NCBI RefSeq assembly: GCF_000420665.1
Contig: NZ_ATVJ01000003.1
Coordinates: 1 to 64,000 of the forward strand
Length of the DNA: 64,000 bases
Direction of reading: 5' to 3'
From: Ponticaulis koreensis DSM 19734
GTDB taxonomy: Bacteria > Pseudomonadota > Alphaproteobacteria > Caulobacterales > Hyphomonadaceae
Of this stretch, positions 26,732 through 35,663 are shown piece after piece (position 1 is the stretch's first letter; every line of letters begins with the position of its first letter). Both the position numbers and the translations under genes were made by a program. A model generated the notes under the pieces. The model was not told the origin of the DNA. It saw nothing but the letters and a program-made list of their open reading frames with translations, and made no database searches.

Positions 26732-27847
26732 GTGGAAATGCAGTTAAATAGTGCGTTTGAAAATATCTCCATGAGAAGACAGTTCGCTGTGGATTGGCTC
26801 ATGCATGCCCAAGATGCGACGCTTGATGGCGGGTTCAGCTATGGCTATTATTTTCGCGGCGTTCCCTTCACGAGAATGAAGTTTGGCTGGCGCGAGAGTT
26901 ATATCGAAACAACAGGTTATATTGCAGAGGCTTTTTTTGATCTTGCGGCGCGCGGGCAAGATGAATCCTATGGAGCGCGTGCGCTGCGCGCAGCCAACTG
27001 GCTTCTTACAAGACAAAATGAGGACGGTTCATTTTCAAATGATCGGTATGCCCGAAATGAGGGTATAGTATTTGATACTGGTCAGGTTCTGTTTGGATTG
27101 GTTGCTGCCTTCAAACACACTGACAAGGAAGAATATTTGACTGCTGCGCGCCGCGCAGCTGACTGGCTTCTCCAAAAACTTGATCCAGATGGAGCATGGC
27201 GCAGAAATACGCATAATTCATGTGTCCATACCTATAACACCAGAACCGCCTGGGCCGTGCTTGAGCTAAACCGGGTCTATCCAAACTCAAATTACGAACT
27301 CGCGGCTCGTAAAAATTTGGATTGGGCTCTTACGCAGTTGAACGACACTGACTTATTTGAAAACTGCGGATTTACGCCCGGGGACAGCGCGTTCACTCAT
27401 ACAATCGCTTATGCAATCAGGGGATTGCTAGAAGGAAGTTTGAACCTGGGCGATCAAAATTATCTAGACGCTGCGCAGCGCGCTGCGCGACGGGTAGCTG
27501 GATATCTGAGGAAAGACGGTTTTCTTCCCGGTGATATCAACGAAAACGGTGGGGCGAATACGCGCTACGCCTGCCTAACCGGAAACTGCCAGATGGCTAT
27601 CATCTGGTACAAGCTGTTTGAAGAAACCGGCGATAGGTTTTGGCTCGAATGTGCCGATGCTGCGCTCTCTTTTGCTTTGCATCACCAGAATACCGGGTCG
27701 AAGAACCAAGGGGTTCGCGGCGCACTGGCGGGATCTTATCCTTTCTGGGGTAAGTATACGCCTTTGGCATATCCGAATTGGGCTACAAAATTTTTGCTCG
27801 AAGCCCTGCTCCAAAAGGAAGCGCTGATTTTGAGGGAGCAAAACTGA
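26732..27847 (+). CDS. Alpha/alpha-toroid protein of surface-glycan cluster
   Basis: 371 residues built of repeated helical hairpins with recurring ANWLLTRQNEDGSF, ADWLLQKLDPDGAW and LDWALTQL motifs. This is the pattern of (alpha/alpha)6-toroid enzymes such as glycoside hydrolases, epimerases and terpene cyclases. No signal peptide, so it is cytoplasmic. It overlaps the WecG-type transferase gene (TGATG, shared A at 27847) and is therefore part of the same operon. I infer a role in trimming or modifying a surface polysaccharide or its precursor. The exact reaction cannot be assigned. Confidence 0.65.
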   Translation: MEMQLNSAFENISMRRQFAVDWLMHAQDATLDGGFSYGYYFRGVPFTRMKFGWRESYIETTGYIAEAFFDLAARGQDESYGARALRAANWLLTRQNEDGSFSNDRYARNEGIVFDTGQVLFGLVAAFKHTDKEEYLTAARRAADWLLQKLDPDGAWRRNTHNSCVHTYNTRTAWAVLELNRVYPNSNYELAARKNLDWALTQLNDTDLFENCGFTPGDSAFTHTIAYAIRGLLEGSLNLGDQNYLDAAQRAARRVAGYLRKDGFLPGDINENGGANTRYACLTGNCQMAIIWYKLFEETGDRFWLECADAALSFALHHQNTGSKNQGVRGALAGSYPFWGKYTPLAYPNWATKFLLEALLQKEALILREQN

Positions 27848-28602
27848 TGAGATTTACTCGTTCTGAAATCTTAGGATGCGAGTTCGATGCCGTGACGCAG
27901 CGACAAGTTCTGGACTGGTCGAGAGAAGCTCTCGCGGGGCGTTGCAGCGGATGGCTTTCTTCTGTCAACACCGCGATCTTGGTTGGGATGAAACCGGGGT
28001 CTTTTTTGAAGGAGTTTACGCAGCGCTCAGCGCTAACTTTGGCAGACGGGCAACCCATTGTCTGGCTGTCTCATTTACTCGGGCGGCCCTTGCCTGAGCG
28101 CGTGACTGGCATCGATCTGGTTGAGAGCCTGTCACGCCTCGCAAGAGATCAGGGAAAGTCCGTTTATCTCCTCGGGGCGAAGGACGAGATTGTTTCAAAA
28201 TCTTCAGAACATTTATCGGCAAAGATAGAAGGCCTGAAAATAGCTGGCGCGCGGAATGGATATTTCTCCGATAGCGAAGCTGAAACTGTGGCACGAGAAA
28301 TCCGCCGGTCAGGTGCAGACATCATATTTGTTGGGATGGGCGCGCCGCGCCAGGAACTGTTTTTGTCCAAGTATTGGGATACTTTGGGCGTTCGTATTGC
28401 AGTTCCTGTAGGTGGAAGCTTCGATGTATTGTCAGGGCTTCGCAAACGCGCGCCGCAATGGATGCAAGCGAGCGGTCTCGAGTGGTTTTATCGAATGATT
28501 CAAGAGCCCCGCAGGCTTGTGAAAAGATACGCCGTTACCAATACGGTATTTACTGTGCGCGCTGTAACAGAGTTAGTTGCCCACCGGTTTAGGCGGGCAT
28601 AA
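27847..28602 (+). CDS. WecG/TagA/CpsF-family glycosyltransferase
   Basis: 251 residues from the ATG overlapping the previous stop. Family motifs: LTLADGQPIVWLSHLLG, RVTGIDL, GKSVYLLGA, and GADIIFVGMGAPRQE followed by PVGGSFDVLSG. Members transfer ManNAc or ManNAcA from UDP to undecaprenyl-linked GlcNAc at the membrane inner face. The neighbouring UDP-GlcNAc 2-epimerase would supply UDP-ManNAc. The 3' end overlaps the convergent epimerase gene by 14 bases. Confidence 0.88.
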   Translation: MRFTRSEILGCEFDAVTQRQVLDWSREALAGRCSGWLSSVNTAILVGMKPGSFLKEFTQRSALTLADGQPIVWLSHLLGRPLPERVTGIDLVESLSRLARDQGKSVYLLGAKDEIVSKSSEHLSAKIEGLKIAGARNGYFSDSEAETVAREIRRSGADIIFVGMGAPRQELFLSKYWDTLGVRIAVPVGGSFDVLSGLRKRAPQWMQASGLEWFYRMIQEPRRLVKRYAVTNTVFTVRAVTELVAHRFRRA

Positions 28603-29743
28603 GCGCCGTCAGCCGGCGCGCTAATTCTTTCACAATTATCTTTGAAGCCGTACCGTCGCCGTATGGGTTCTTGATTTCAGACATTGTACGATGTGCAGCT
28701 GGATTGCTGAGTAAGCGGTCTGCGTTCCGCACGATGTTATCAGTATTTGTTCCCACCAATCGAACTGTACCGGCCTCCGCCGCCTCGGGGCGCTCAGTTG
28801 TATCGCGCGTGACCAGAACCGGAACGCCTAGCGAGGGGGCTTCTTCTTGGATGCCCCCTGAATCGGAGATGACTAGGTATGCTCTGGACATCACTCTGAC
28901 GAATGACAGGTAGTTCAACGGCTCGGTTAGATGAACATTAGGGAGCGCGCTTAACTTCGCGTCCACGGTAGTTCTAACTTTCGGGTTCATGTGAACGGGA
29001 AAGACGATCTCAACGTTATCGCGGTTGGAAATATTCCTGATGGCATCGCAGATATTCTCCAGCCCGGCTCCGAGATTTTCTCGCCGGTGGGATGTTACCA
29101 GAACTAACTTTTTTGCTGGATCAAGCCTGGGAAGAATTGCGTCTGCATGCATCTGAAGATCAGGCGAGTTATCAAGACGTTCTGCCGTTAGCAGGAGAGC
29201 GTCGATCACGGTGTTTCCTGTAACGATGATGTCGCTTGAGCGCGCGCCTTCATCCAAGAGATTTTGACGCGCTGATGAGGTCGGCGCGAAGTACAGGTCA
29301 GCTGTGAGGTCGGCAACTCTGCGGTTAATCTCTTCTGGCCATGGCGAGTGCTTATCGTAAGTACGCAAACCCGCTTCCACGTGCGCTAACGGGATTTGAT
29401 TGAAGTATGCTGCAAGAGACCCAGCGAGGGTCGTGGCCGTGTCTCCGTGCACGAGGATCACGTCAGGCTTCACGCGTCCAATGACGCTCTGAAAATCAGC
29501 AAGCATGGTTGCTACTAGGTTTGAGAGCGAACGGTTACCTCGCATCGCATTCAGTTCAATGTCAGCGGCGAGGTCGAAGTCCGACAGCGCTTGATTGAGC
29601 ATGTCTTCGTGCTGGCCGGATGAGCACAAAATGACATTGAAGCTTGGTTGCAGCTTTAGCTCACGAACCAAAGGTGCCATTTTGATCGCCTCAGGCCTTG
29701 TTCCGATGAAGACGAGGGCTGTTTTTTTGACTAAAAGCGGCAT
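28589..29743 (-). CDS. wecB: UDP-N-acetylglucosamine 2-epimerase, non-hydrolysing
   Basis: 384 residues starting at M-P-L-L-V-K-K (29743); a frame extending to 29788 adds 15 unlikely residues. Diagnostic motifs are FIGTRPEAIKMAP, VHGDTATTLAG, HVEAGLRT, TSHRRENLG and SDSGGIQEEAPSLGVPVL. It interconverts UDP-GlcNAc and UDP-ManNAc in the cytoplasm, the substrate for the convergent WecG-type enzyme. Convergent rather than co-directional placement of the pair is unusual. Confidence 0.92.
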   Translation of the reverse strand: MPLLVKKTALVFIGTRPEAIKMAPLVRELKLQPSFNVILCSSGQHEDMLNQALSDFDLAADIELNAMRGNRSLSNLVATMLADFQSVIGRVKPDVILVHGDTATTLAGSLAAYFNQIPLAHVEAGLRTYDKHSPWPEEINRRVADLTADLYFAPTSSARQNLLDEGARSSDIIVTGNTVIDALLLTAERLDNSPDLQMHADAILPRLDPAKKLVLVTSHRRENLGAGLENICDAIRNISNRDNVEIVFPVHMNPKVRTTVDAKLSALPNVHLTEPLNYLSFVRVMSRAYLVISDSGGIQEEAPSLGVPVLVTRDTTERPEAAEAGTVRLVGTNTDNIVRNADRLLSNPAAHRTMSEIKNPYGDGTASKIIVKELARRLTALMPA

Positions 29744-29815
29744 CGTGAATTCAACTGCACCTTGTTGGGACACTATGCAGTGTTGCATTCAAGATATGTT
29801 CCAATGATCCGTTTT

Positions 29816-32800
29816 CTACTGCGGTAAGGTCTTCCTCGCGGTCAAATCCAATCCGACAATGTGGATATCTTCAACGTAAGAGAAATTCTTAGAAATTTCG
29901 ATCCAACGATTTCTGAGGCACTGTATGAGTGCATTAAAATCGCAACGGCTTTCGCTATTGGGGACATCCCAGCCCGATTTTTCTCCGCGATAGATAAGTG
30001 CGAAGAAGCCATACTTAGAGCGTGAATCCCTGAGATAGCTTCGGCACAGTTGGTTTTCTAATCGTTCGAATAATTGTTGACCGGACCAGTTATCTGCAAT
30101 CTTCAACTCTATCGGAACCGGGGCATCGAAGCCATTCCCGGTAACCCGTAAGTCCGGTCTTTTTGCGTCAGCCATTTCTTCTTCTTGCGTTACTGAGTAC
30201 CGGCCATTGGAAAACCTTCTGAGCTCATGCCCAATGAAGTTTCTTAGTTCAGTTTCCTGATCAGCGCGGATGAGTACGTTTGCGATGCTATCGTCCCCAT
30301 GCTCTAAGTGATGCTTTAAATCTTCGAGCCGGAGTTTGGTTAGGCTCGCCAGCTCGCGATGATCTTTAGGGGTTAGGTCAAGATTATTGTGAAACTGGAG
30401 TACCTGATCGCAGGTCCATGGTGCCATTTCGGAATCTTTTATCGCCCTGTTGATCACATAACCTTTTAGCCACGGACGCTCAGGATTTTGAACTGCTATG
30501 TCGTTTAGAGCGATAAATGCAGACTTGCCACTTTGCTCGGTGAGTAATGTAAAAATTCGATCTCGCGCTTCTTGAGCATCGTCCCTTAATGTTGGTGAAT
30601 AAGCTCCCCTGCCTGCTCGATTGATATCATCTTCAAATCGAATGAAACGGATCACTAAAAAATATAACGACTTAAGGGTGTCGGATTGCAGATAGGATTT
30701 TCTCGCCGATAAACCTGGAGACCGTAGTTTCCCCATTAGGTTGACCAAAAATCTCATTACTAGTTCGCTGGCCTGCTCGTCTGTTTTTCTTTCCAGGTAA
30801 TAGGTCAGTTTGGTGATGCCGTCGGAAGGAGATGTTCCCACGAGAACTGAAAACCATGCGGCTAAGTGTTTTGGCCGTCGAAGCTTAGATAATTTAGATC
30901 GTGCCAGTTCGGCTAACGTTTCATCTGATATGGAGGATCGTTGTAGGATAGAAATGAGCTGACAAAGCTGATCAAAGTTTTTTGGTTCGCTATTTGTCAA
31001 ATACTCTAGGATGTGAGGAGCTAAATGTTCCCATGCCCATTCGCCTGACCATTGGACATCGCTCAGTATATAGTATGAACAGCTGTTTTTCTTGGCTGAG
31101 CGAAGTTCATAAAAGATTTCTCTAAGCAGAAAGTCAGAAACTTGTTCGGGATACGCTTTGAACAGATGAGGAAACCATTTTGGAAATCCATTGAGTTCAT
31201 GGGATGCGTATCGGCATGCAATATCAACTTCGTTTTTTGATAGATGCACTATCTGTTCGGGCGCTGTTTCAAATTCTAAAGATAAACCGGTGAGACCAAA
31301 AATCGTGTAGAACGTGGTGCGGTTCGCAGGGGCACCTTCGGATCTGATTTTGGGTTTGTGGTAGCGCCAGAAAAGCAGTGCACCTTCACGGAAAGCTGCA
31401 ACAATTCTGGTCCCGAACTCTTCACGCAGAGGAATTAAATTCAATGACGACCATTTATTGTGAGAGGGTTCTAATTCTCGCATGCGCTCATGAATGTAGT
31501 ACTGAGCATTGGATACTTCGCCGGTTCTTACGCAGCTGGTGTTCGTTACGTCATCGATGTGTTTTTCCAGGTATTCCTTCCATTCATGTCGATACTTTTC
31601 TTCTTTTTCTTTTCTCTGTTCGGACTTTTTTTGCCACTGCGCTTCTTGCCGTCGGAGTTTTTTCTCGGCTTCGCTGGCAGGTGGTGGCTTCAGAAATTGA
31701 TTGAGGTGATCAACGAGTTCTGTATCAGGAGTGGCTGCTTTCTTTAACGCATTCAGCCATTTTCTGGGTCGACCGTGATCAGCGTACAACCTGAACGCAA
31801 GGGACAGAGCAACCAACTTGTTGTCTAACAGAGGTTGTTTGCAAATCTGTTCGAGCAAATAGTTGAAATTGTTTTCATTGAATTGCCAGAAACGCAAGAA
31901 CGGACGCGCGCTCTGAAAATGGGTGACTCTTTGCTTCGAAGAGTGATCTTCAGACCGAGCCGCTTCGATGTCGTGCCAAAAAGCGGCGTTATTAAGCTCC
32001 TGCCATTCGGGCACTAATTGTCTTAACTCAGCGGCCACACCGTCATTTTGATAAAAATTTGCATCAGATAACATCGAAATAGCTGAGAGTGACGGCTCTT
32101 CCAGACAAAAGTGGTTACGTGCCTCGATCAATCTTTTGATTGAAAAGAACATATAAGGGAGAAGCCAGTAATACTCTCTCGAAACATCGCAGAACTTTTT
32201 TTCGACACTCGGTTCTGACCTCAAGTGGGCGGAAAGCCCCACTATGAAATCCGGAAGGTCGGACAAATCGGCTTTGTCGATTGCTGCCGCAATCGTGTGG
32301 TCGAGATCGTCAGAGACGTATCTGTCCTTCGATATTACTTTGGGAAACATCTGGAGCAGCCAGTGCAATTGGCGCGCTTCCGAGAGGTCCGATGCAACAA
32401 CTTCACTGAATATAGTGCGTTCTATCTTGTCTTGATCATCCGATAGAGCTTTTTTTATCTGGGCTAGATCTTCCTTGCTGCCGATTGCAGAAATTGCCCT
32501 AATTGCTAGCACCCGCGTGTACTTAGAGTAGCTCGAGCTTATTGCGACTCTGATAGTTTCGCTTGAAAGACCAGAGATCTCTCCGAGCCAAATCATCCTT
32601 AGTAGGAACGCGATCACATCGTCGTTGTGTCGGTAAAAGCCGAGCAATTTCTGCATGTCGTCGAAGAGATCGCATCTCGCGAATCTTTGGGCCATTTCTA
32701 GATCGGACTGGCCTCTGAGGTACTTTCCCTCCGACATTTTTTTACAAACATCGTGCAACACGGTTCTTCGCGTTGAGAGTGGTAGCTCGCTGGGGGCGCC

Positions 32801-34126
32801 GCCTTCTAGTAAAACCTCTGGAAAATTGTTTTCCAAGTGTATTCGAACGCCGTCATTCAACAGCGCAAGCCATGGTAAAATGGGCCTAATGCGTGGTGGG
32901 ATTACGAATAGACCGTATTGAGATTTAAACAGTATGTCATAGACGGATCGCGTCGACGTATTGCGCGAGAGCAGCTCCGCAAACCACTCGGCCGTTAAGT
33001 ATTCTCGGACTGAACGGTGATGGAAGCGAACCGTTCCATATATCGCTTCATCAAAAATGGGTCTGGAAAGCAGTGCATTTCGCTTGTTGTCGTCCCACTC
33101 GCGCAGGACCGAGGGGACCGCAATACTCTTAGAACTGAGCGGCGCTCCATCTTGAATTTGTATGTTTGCTTCAGCCGCCAACGTTGACGCTGCCGCTAAC
33201 ATTTGTGCGCCTAGCCGTGCATCCGCAATGGAGATTGAGGCCGATTCTGCGCGACTTTGATCGCGTTCGGATAGTCTTCTTTGGATGCTGTTTTGTATCA
33301 ACTCAAGTTTTGAACCGATCCTTCCTTCGTTTATCCAAAACTCAGTCAGTTCTATTAGGTCTTGAGGGCGCGTTGTGAAGTGCCAAGCGTCCGCTCTCTC
33401 AACAGCGTTTAGAAACTCCTTAGAGTTTGAAACGCCTATTTCGTCTGCAAACTTAACGATCTGCGAATGGGAAAGTTCATCGATGACTAATATTTTGATT
33501 AGCGGTTTATCGTTTGGTTCGTCAGGTTCGTAGACCTTCTCAATCGGGTCGGACTTCGAAACTGGAGGACCGGCAATTGTGGTGCTAGAATTTGAAAGGC
33601 CGACGGACAAGTATCGCTCACACACAATGAGGTCAGTTTTTGGTCTCCAAGCGTAGGGCCTTGATGTGATGACAATGTGAGCTCGTTCTTTAGATGACTT
33701 TAGTTTTTGGCCCAGCCGCTTGATGGCCTTCTCAAAATCAGAAGGGCTTCTTAGTCGCGCCTCATCTACGGAATCTAAGAAAATCCATGCTTCTTCGAGT
33801 GAGGCCTGCCATTCTTCGAATTCAGCGAGTGTTCCTACTTCAAATGATAACTCGAAATCTTCGGCAAGGTGCTCAAGGCGAAGAAAAAAGGAGTACCTTC
33901 CGAGTGATCGTTGATGATTGGCGACATTGTATATTTCAGAGGTTTTTCCTGAACCGGCTTCAGATAGAATAACAATCCTACGTTCGAGGAGCACGTCGTT
34001 CCAGGTGAGGCTATCACCGATGTGAAACGCATCGCTGATCTCGATATCGTCGTTTTCTCGGGAATAGCTGGATAGCTCGTGGAAAGTACGATCCAACTGA
34101 ATGTGGTGATTTGAAACTATGTTCAT
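29816..34126 (-). CDS. NACHT/STAND-like ATPase with C-terminal nuclease-like domain
   Basis: 1436 residues. Walker A SEAGSGKTS at 55-63, Walker B WIFLDSVDEARL at about 114-125 and a sensor-type HIVITSRP near 151 mark a NACHT-like P-loop NTPase at the extreme N-terminus. The long middle is helical and repeat-like, as expected for a sensor, with a coiled coil (KKLRRQEAQWQKKSEQRKEK). The last ~150 residues contain RPDLRV ... PVPIELKIADNWSG, a D-x(n)-E-x-K layout typical of PD-(D/E)XK nucleases. Prokaryotic NACHT proteins with nuclease effectors act as anti-phage sensors that cut DNA after activation. That role is inferred here. Codon use is AT-rich relative to the flanks. Confidence 0.75.
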   Translation of the reverse strand: MNIVSNHHIQLDRTFHELSSYSRENDDIEISDAFHIGDSLTWNDVLLERRIVILSEAGSGKTSEIYNVANHQRSLGRYSFFLRLEHLAEDFELSFEVGTLAEFEEWQASLEEAWIFLDSVDEARLRSPSDFEKAIKRLGQKLKSSKERAHIVITSRPYAWRPKTDLIVCERYLSVGLSNSSTTIAGPPVSKSDPIEKVYEPDEPNDKPLIKILVIDELSHSQIVKFADEIGVSNSKEFLNAVERADAWHFTTRPQDLIELTEFWINEGRIGSKLELIQNSIQRRLSERDQSRAESASISIADARLGAQMLAAASTLAAEANIQIQDGAPLSSKSIAVPSVLREWDDNKRNALLSRPIFDEAIYGTVRFHHRSVREYLTAEWFAELLSRNTSTRSVYDILFKSQYGLFVIPPRIRPILPWLALLNDGVRIHLENNFPEVLLEGGAPSELPLSTRRTVLHDVCKKMSEGKYLRGQSDLEMAQRFARCDLFDDMQKLLGFYRHNDDVIAFLLRMIWLGEISGLSSETIRVAISSSYSKYTRVLAIRAISAIGSKEDLAQIKKALSDDQDKIERTIFSEVVASDLSEARQLHWLLQMFPKVISKDRYVSDDLDHTIAAAIDKADLSDLPDFIVGLSAHLRSEPSVEKKFCDVSREYYWLLPYMFFSIKRLIEARNHFCLEEPSLSAISMLSDANFYQNDGVAAELRQLVPEWQELNNAAFWHDIEAARSEDHSSKQRVTHFQSARPFLRFWQFNENNFNYLLEQICKQPLLDNKLVALSLAFRLYADHGRPRKWLNALKKAATPDTELVDHLNQFLKPPPASEAEKKLRRQEAQWQKKSEQRKEKEEKYRHEWKEYLEKHIDDVTNTSCVRTGEVSNAQYYIHERMRELEPSHNKWSSLNLIPLREEFGTRIVAAFREGALLFWRYHKPKIRSEGAPANRTTFYTIFGLTGLSLEFETAPEQIVHLSKNEVDIACRYASHELNGFPKWFPHLFKAYPEQVSDFLLREIFYELRSAKKNSCSYYILSDVQWSGEWAWEHLAPHILEYLTNSEPKNFDQLCQLISILQRSSISDETLAELARSKLSKLRRPKHLAAWFSVLVGTSPSDGITKLTYYLERKTDEQASELVMRFLVNLMGKLRSPGLSARKSYLQSDTLKSLYFLVIRFIRFEDDINRAGRGAYSPTLRDDAQEARDRIFTLLTEQSGKSAFIALNDIAVQNPERPWLKGYVINRAIKDSEMAPWTCDQVLQFHNNLDLTPKDHRELASLTKLRLEDLKHHLEHGDDSIANVLIRADQETELRNFIGHELRRFSNGRYSVTQEEEMADAKRPDLRVTGNGFDAPVPIELKIADNWSGQQLFERLENQLCRSYLRDSRSKYGFFALIYRGEKSGWDVPNSESRCDFNALIQCLRNRWIEISKNFSYVEDIHIVGLDLTARKTLPQ

Positions 34127-34571
34127 TATGATTGAAAAGTATATGGTTTCAAAACTTCGAACAAGTTATACGATTCAAAACAAAGTTGTAAAAAACTTGG
34201 TCAGCGTGGGGGTGCACGGGGGAGCGCAGCGTCTCCCTGCCAAGAGGCCTTGTGTGTGAGAAACACACTACAAGGCACACTCTTGCACACAGTCCTTTAG
34301 GACACACTACTTGCACACAGTCCTTTAGGACACACTACTTGCACACAGTCCTTCACGATCACCCGCACGACATCCAAGTCTTCCAAAACTCATACGTGAT
34401 TGACGAGCACAACCTAACGCCACAAAAAAATTAACTGGTGGTTGCTGTAGACATGATCTGACAACTCGCTCACTGTCCATTTTTAAAGGCGTTCCGCTCT
34501 CCGGTCCGTAGCTATTAGCCGAATGACACTCGGCGAGAAAATCATAATTTGAATAGAGTTTACACCATCCT
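34127..34571. repeat. Divergent intergenic region with 28-bp tandem repeats
   Basis: 445 bases between two divergently transcribed genes. Units of TTGCACACAGTCCTTTAGG-type sequence start at 34283, 34311 and 34339 with an exact 28-base period; the third is partial and ends near 34353. Related CACACTAC phrases precede them from 34264. No credible gene is present. The region must contain both promoters. Confidence 0.7.
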
Positions 34572-35645
34572 ATGACTGAACAAAAAGAAAATGCTGCACG
34601 CTCACTTTTTCAAATGCTGGCACCAGACGATTTTGCATATTATCTGAACACGGATGCCGAGAAGCTCGATGTGCTTAGGCAGCAGGGAATAGCTTCAGGT
34701 CTGGATGTCGAAACTATCGAACTATTCATTAGCCAGCTGAATACTTTCGATCCCACCTACAGCAATCATCGCGGCATTCAAGAGATTGTAAAAAATTTCT
34801 CGAGAACAGGCGGTTGGGTAGATCAAGATTTCTTTGAAAGGGTGTTTGTTGGAGTTACACACTCGCCAATTGCTAGCGCATCAGCGGTTCCTGGTGATTC
34901 AGAAGATGATGGAGCCTTGTGCTTGTATGAAAATGGATTGATGCAGGCCATTATCTTCGCATCCGACACGTTTTCATATTTTGGCCAATCCTTAAAAGGG
35001 GGAAGCGCCAGTTCTAAAGAATGTAATCGATATTTACATCAGGTCTTGGATGTATTTTCCCAATGGAGAACCAATGCTGCAAATATCGATCAGCAGGATA
35101 CAATAACTTTTCGTGAAAAATACAGCATTGGAGATGACTTCGCTACGAGTATAGCCGGGATTGCGGATGCGTTCGTTGTTGGTCACGAAATGGGTCACCA
35201 TCTGCTCGGGCACACCGATTTGAGATTCCTGGATGTTAAGGCTTTAGAGCAAATCAAACTTTTGGCGTATAATCTAGATCACTTGGAGGACGGTATCGAC
35301 GAATACCTCCCTGATATGATCGCATTTAATCTAATTTCAGATAGTCCACTCAACTTTCGCAACATGCAGCCCCAATCAATACTCAGTGGGTTGCTTGGAG
35401 GCGCGATGGCGCTAACAACCATTTCGCTACTGATGAGCGATCCATATAAGTCTACTCCTTCACATCCCCCAGCAAACTATCGATTCGACAATTACCTAGC
35501 TTATGCAGAGTTTCATATTTTGCCTTTATCCTTGAACGCATCCGTACCGAGAGAGCAGATTCTTCAGGTAAAGCGCTTCAGAAAAGAGGCTCAATTTTTT
35601 TTCGATTCACTAAATCGGCTTCGTAGAGAACGCCGTGAATATTAA
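34572..35645 (+). CDS. HExxH zinc metalloprotease-like protein
   Basis: 357 residues with H205-E-M-G-H209 inside FVVGHEMGHHLLGH, the classical zincin active site. A downstream DEYLPDMIAF segment could supply the third ligand in the style E/D-x-x-x-D. There is no signal peptide; a short hydrophobic stretch near 280-290 (LLGGAMALTTISLLM) may be a buried helix. The rest is not recognisable. It is divergent from the NACHT gene and convergent with the ankyrin gene. A cytoplasmic protease on a defence-rich island could be an effector or could cleave a repressor, but this is inference. Confidence 0.7.
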   Translation: MTEQKENAARSLFQMLAPDDFAYYLNTDAEKLDVLRQQGIASGLDVETIELFISQLNTFDPTYSNHRGIQEIVKNFSRTGGWVDQDFFERVFVGVTHSPIASASAVPGDSEDDGALCLYENGLMQAIIFASDTFSYFGQSLKGGSASSKECNRYLHQVLDVFSQWRTNAANIDQQDTITFREKYSIGDDFATSIAGIADAFVVGHEMGHHLLGHTDLRFLDVKALEQIKLLAYNLDHLEDGIDEYLPDMIAFNLISDSPLNFRNMQPQSILSGLLGGAMALTTISLLMSDPYKSTPSHPPANYRFDNYLAYAEFHILPLSLNASVPREQILQVKRFRKEAQFFFDSLNRLRRERREY

Positions 35646-35663
35646 GGGCTTTTGTTGAAGCAT

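Noticed and set aside
34264-34353. CRISPR-like short repeats
   Set aside because: The 28-base units are directly tandem with no spacers, number under three, and no cas genes are present.
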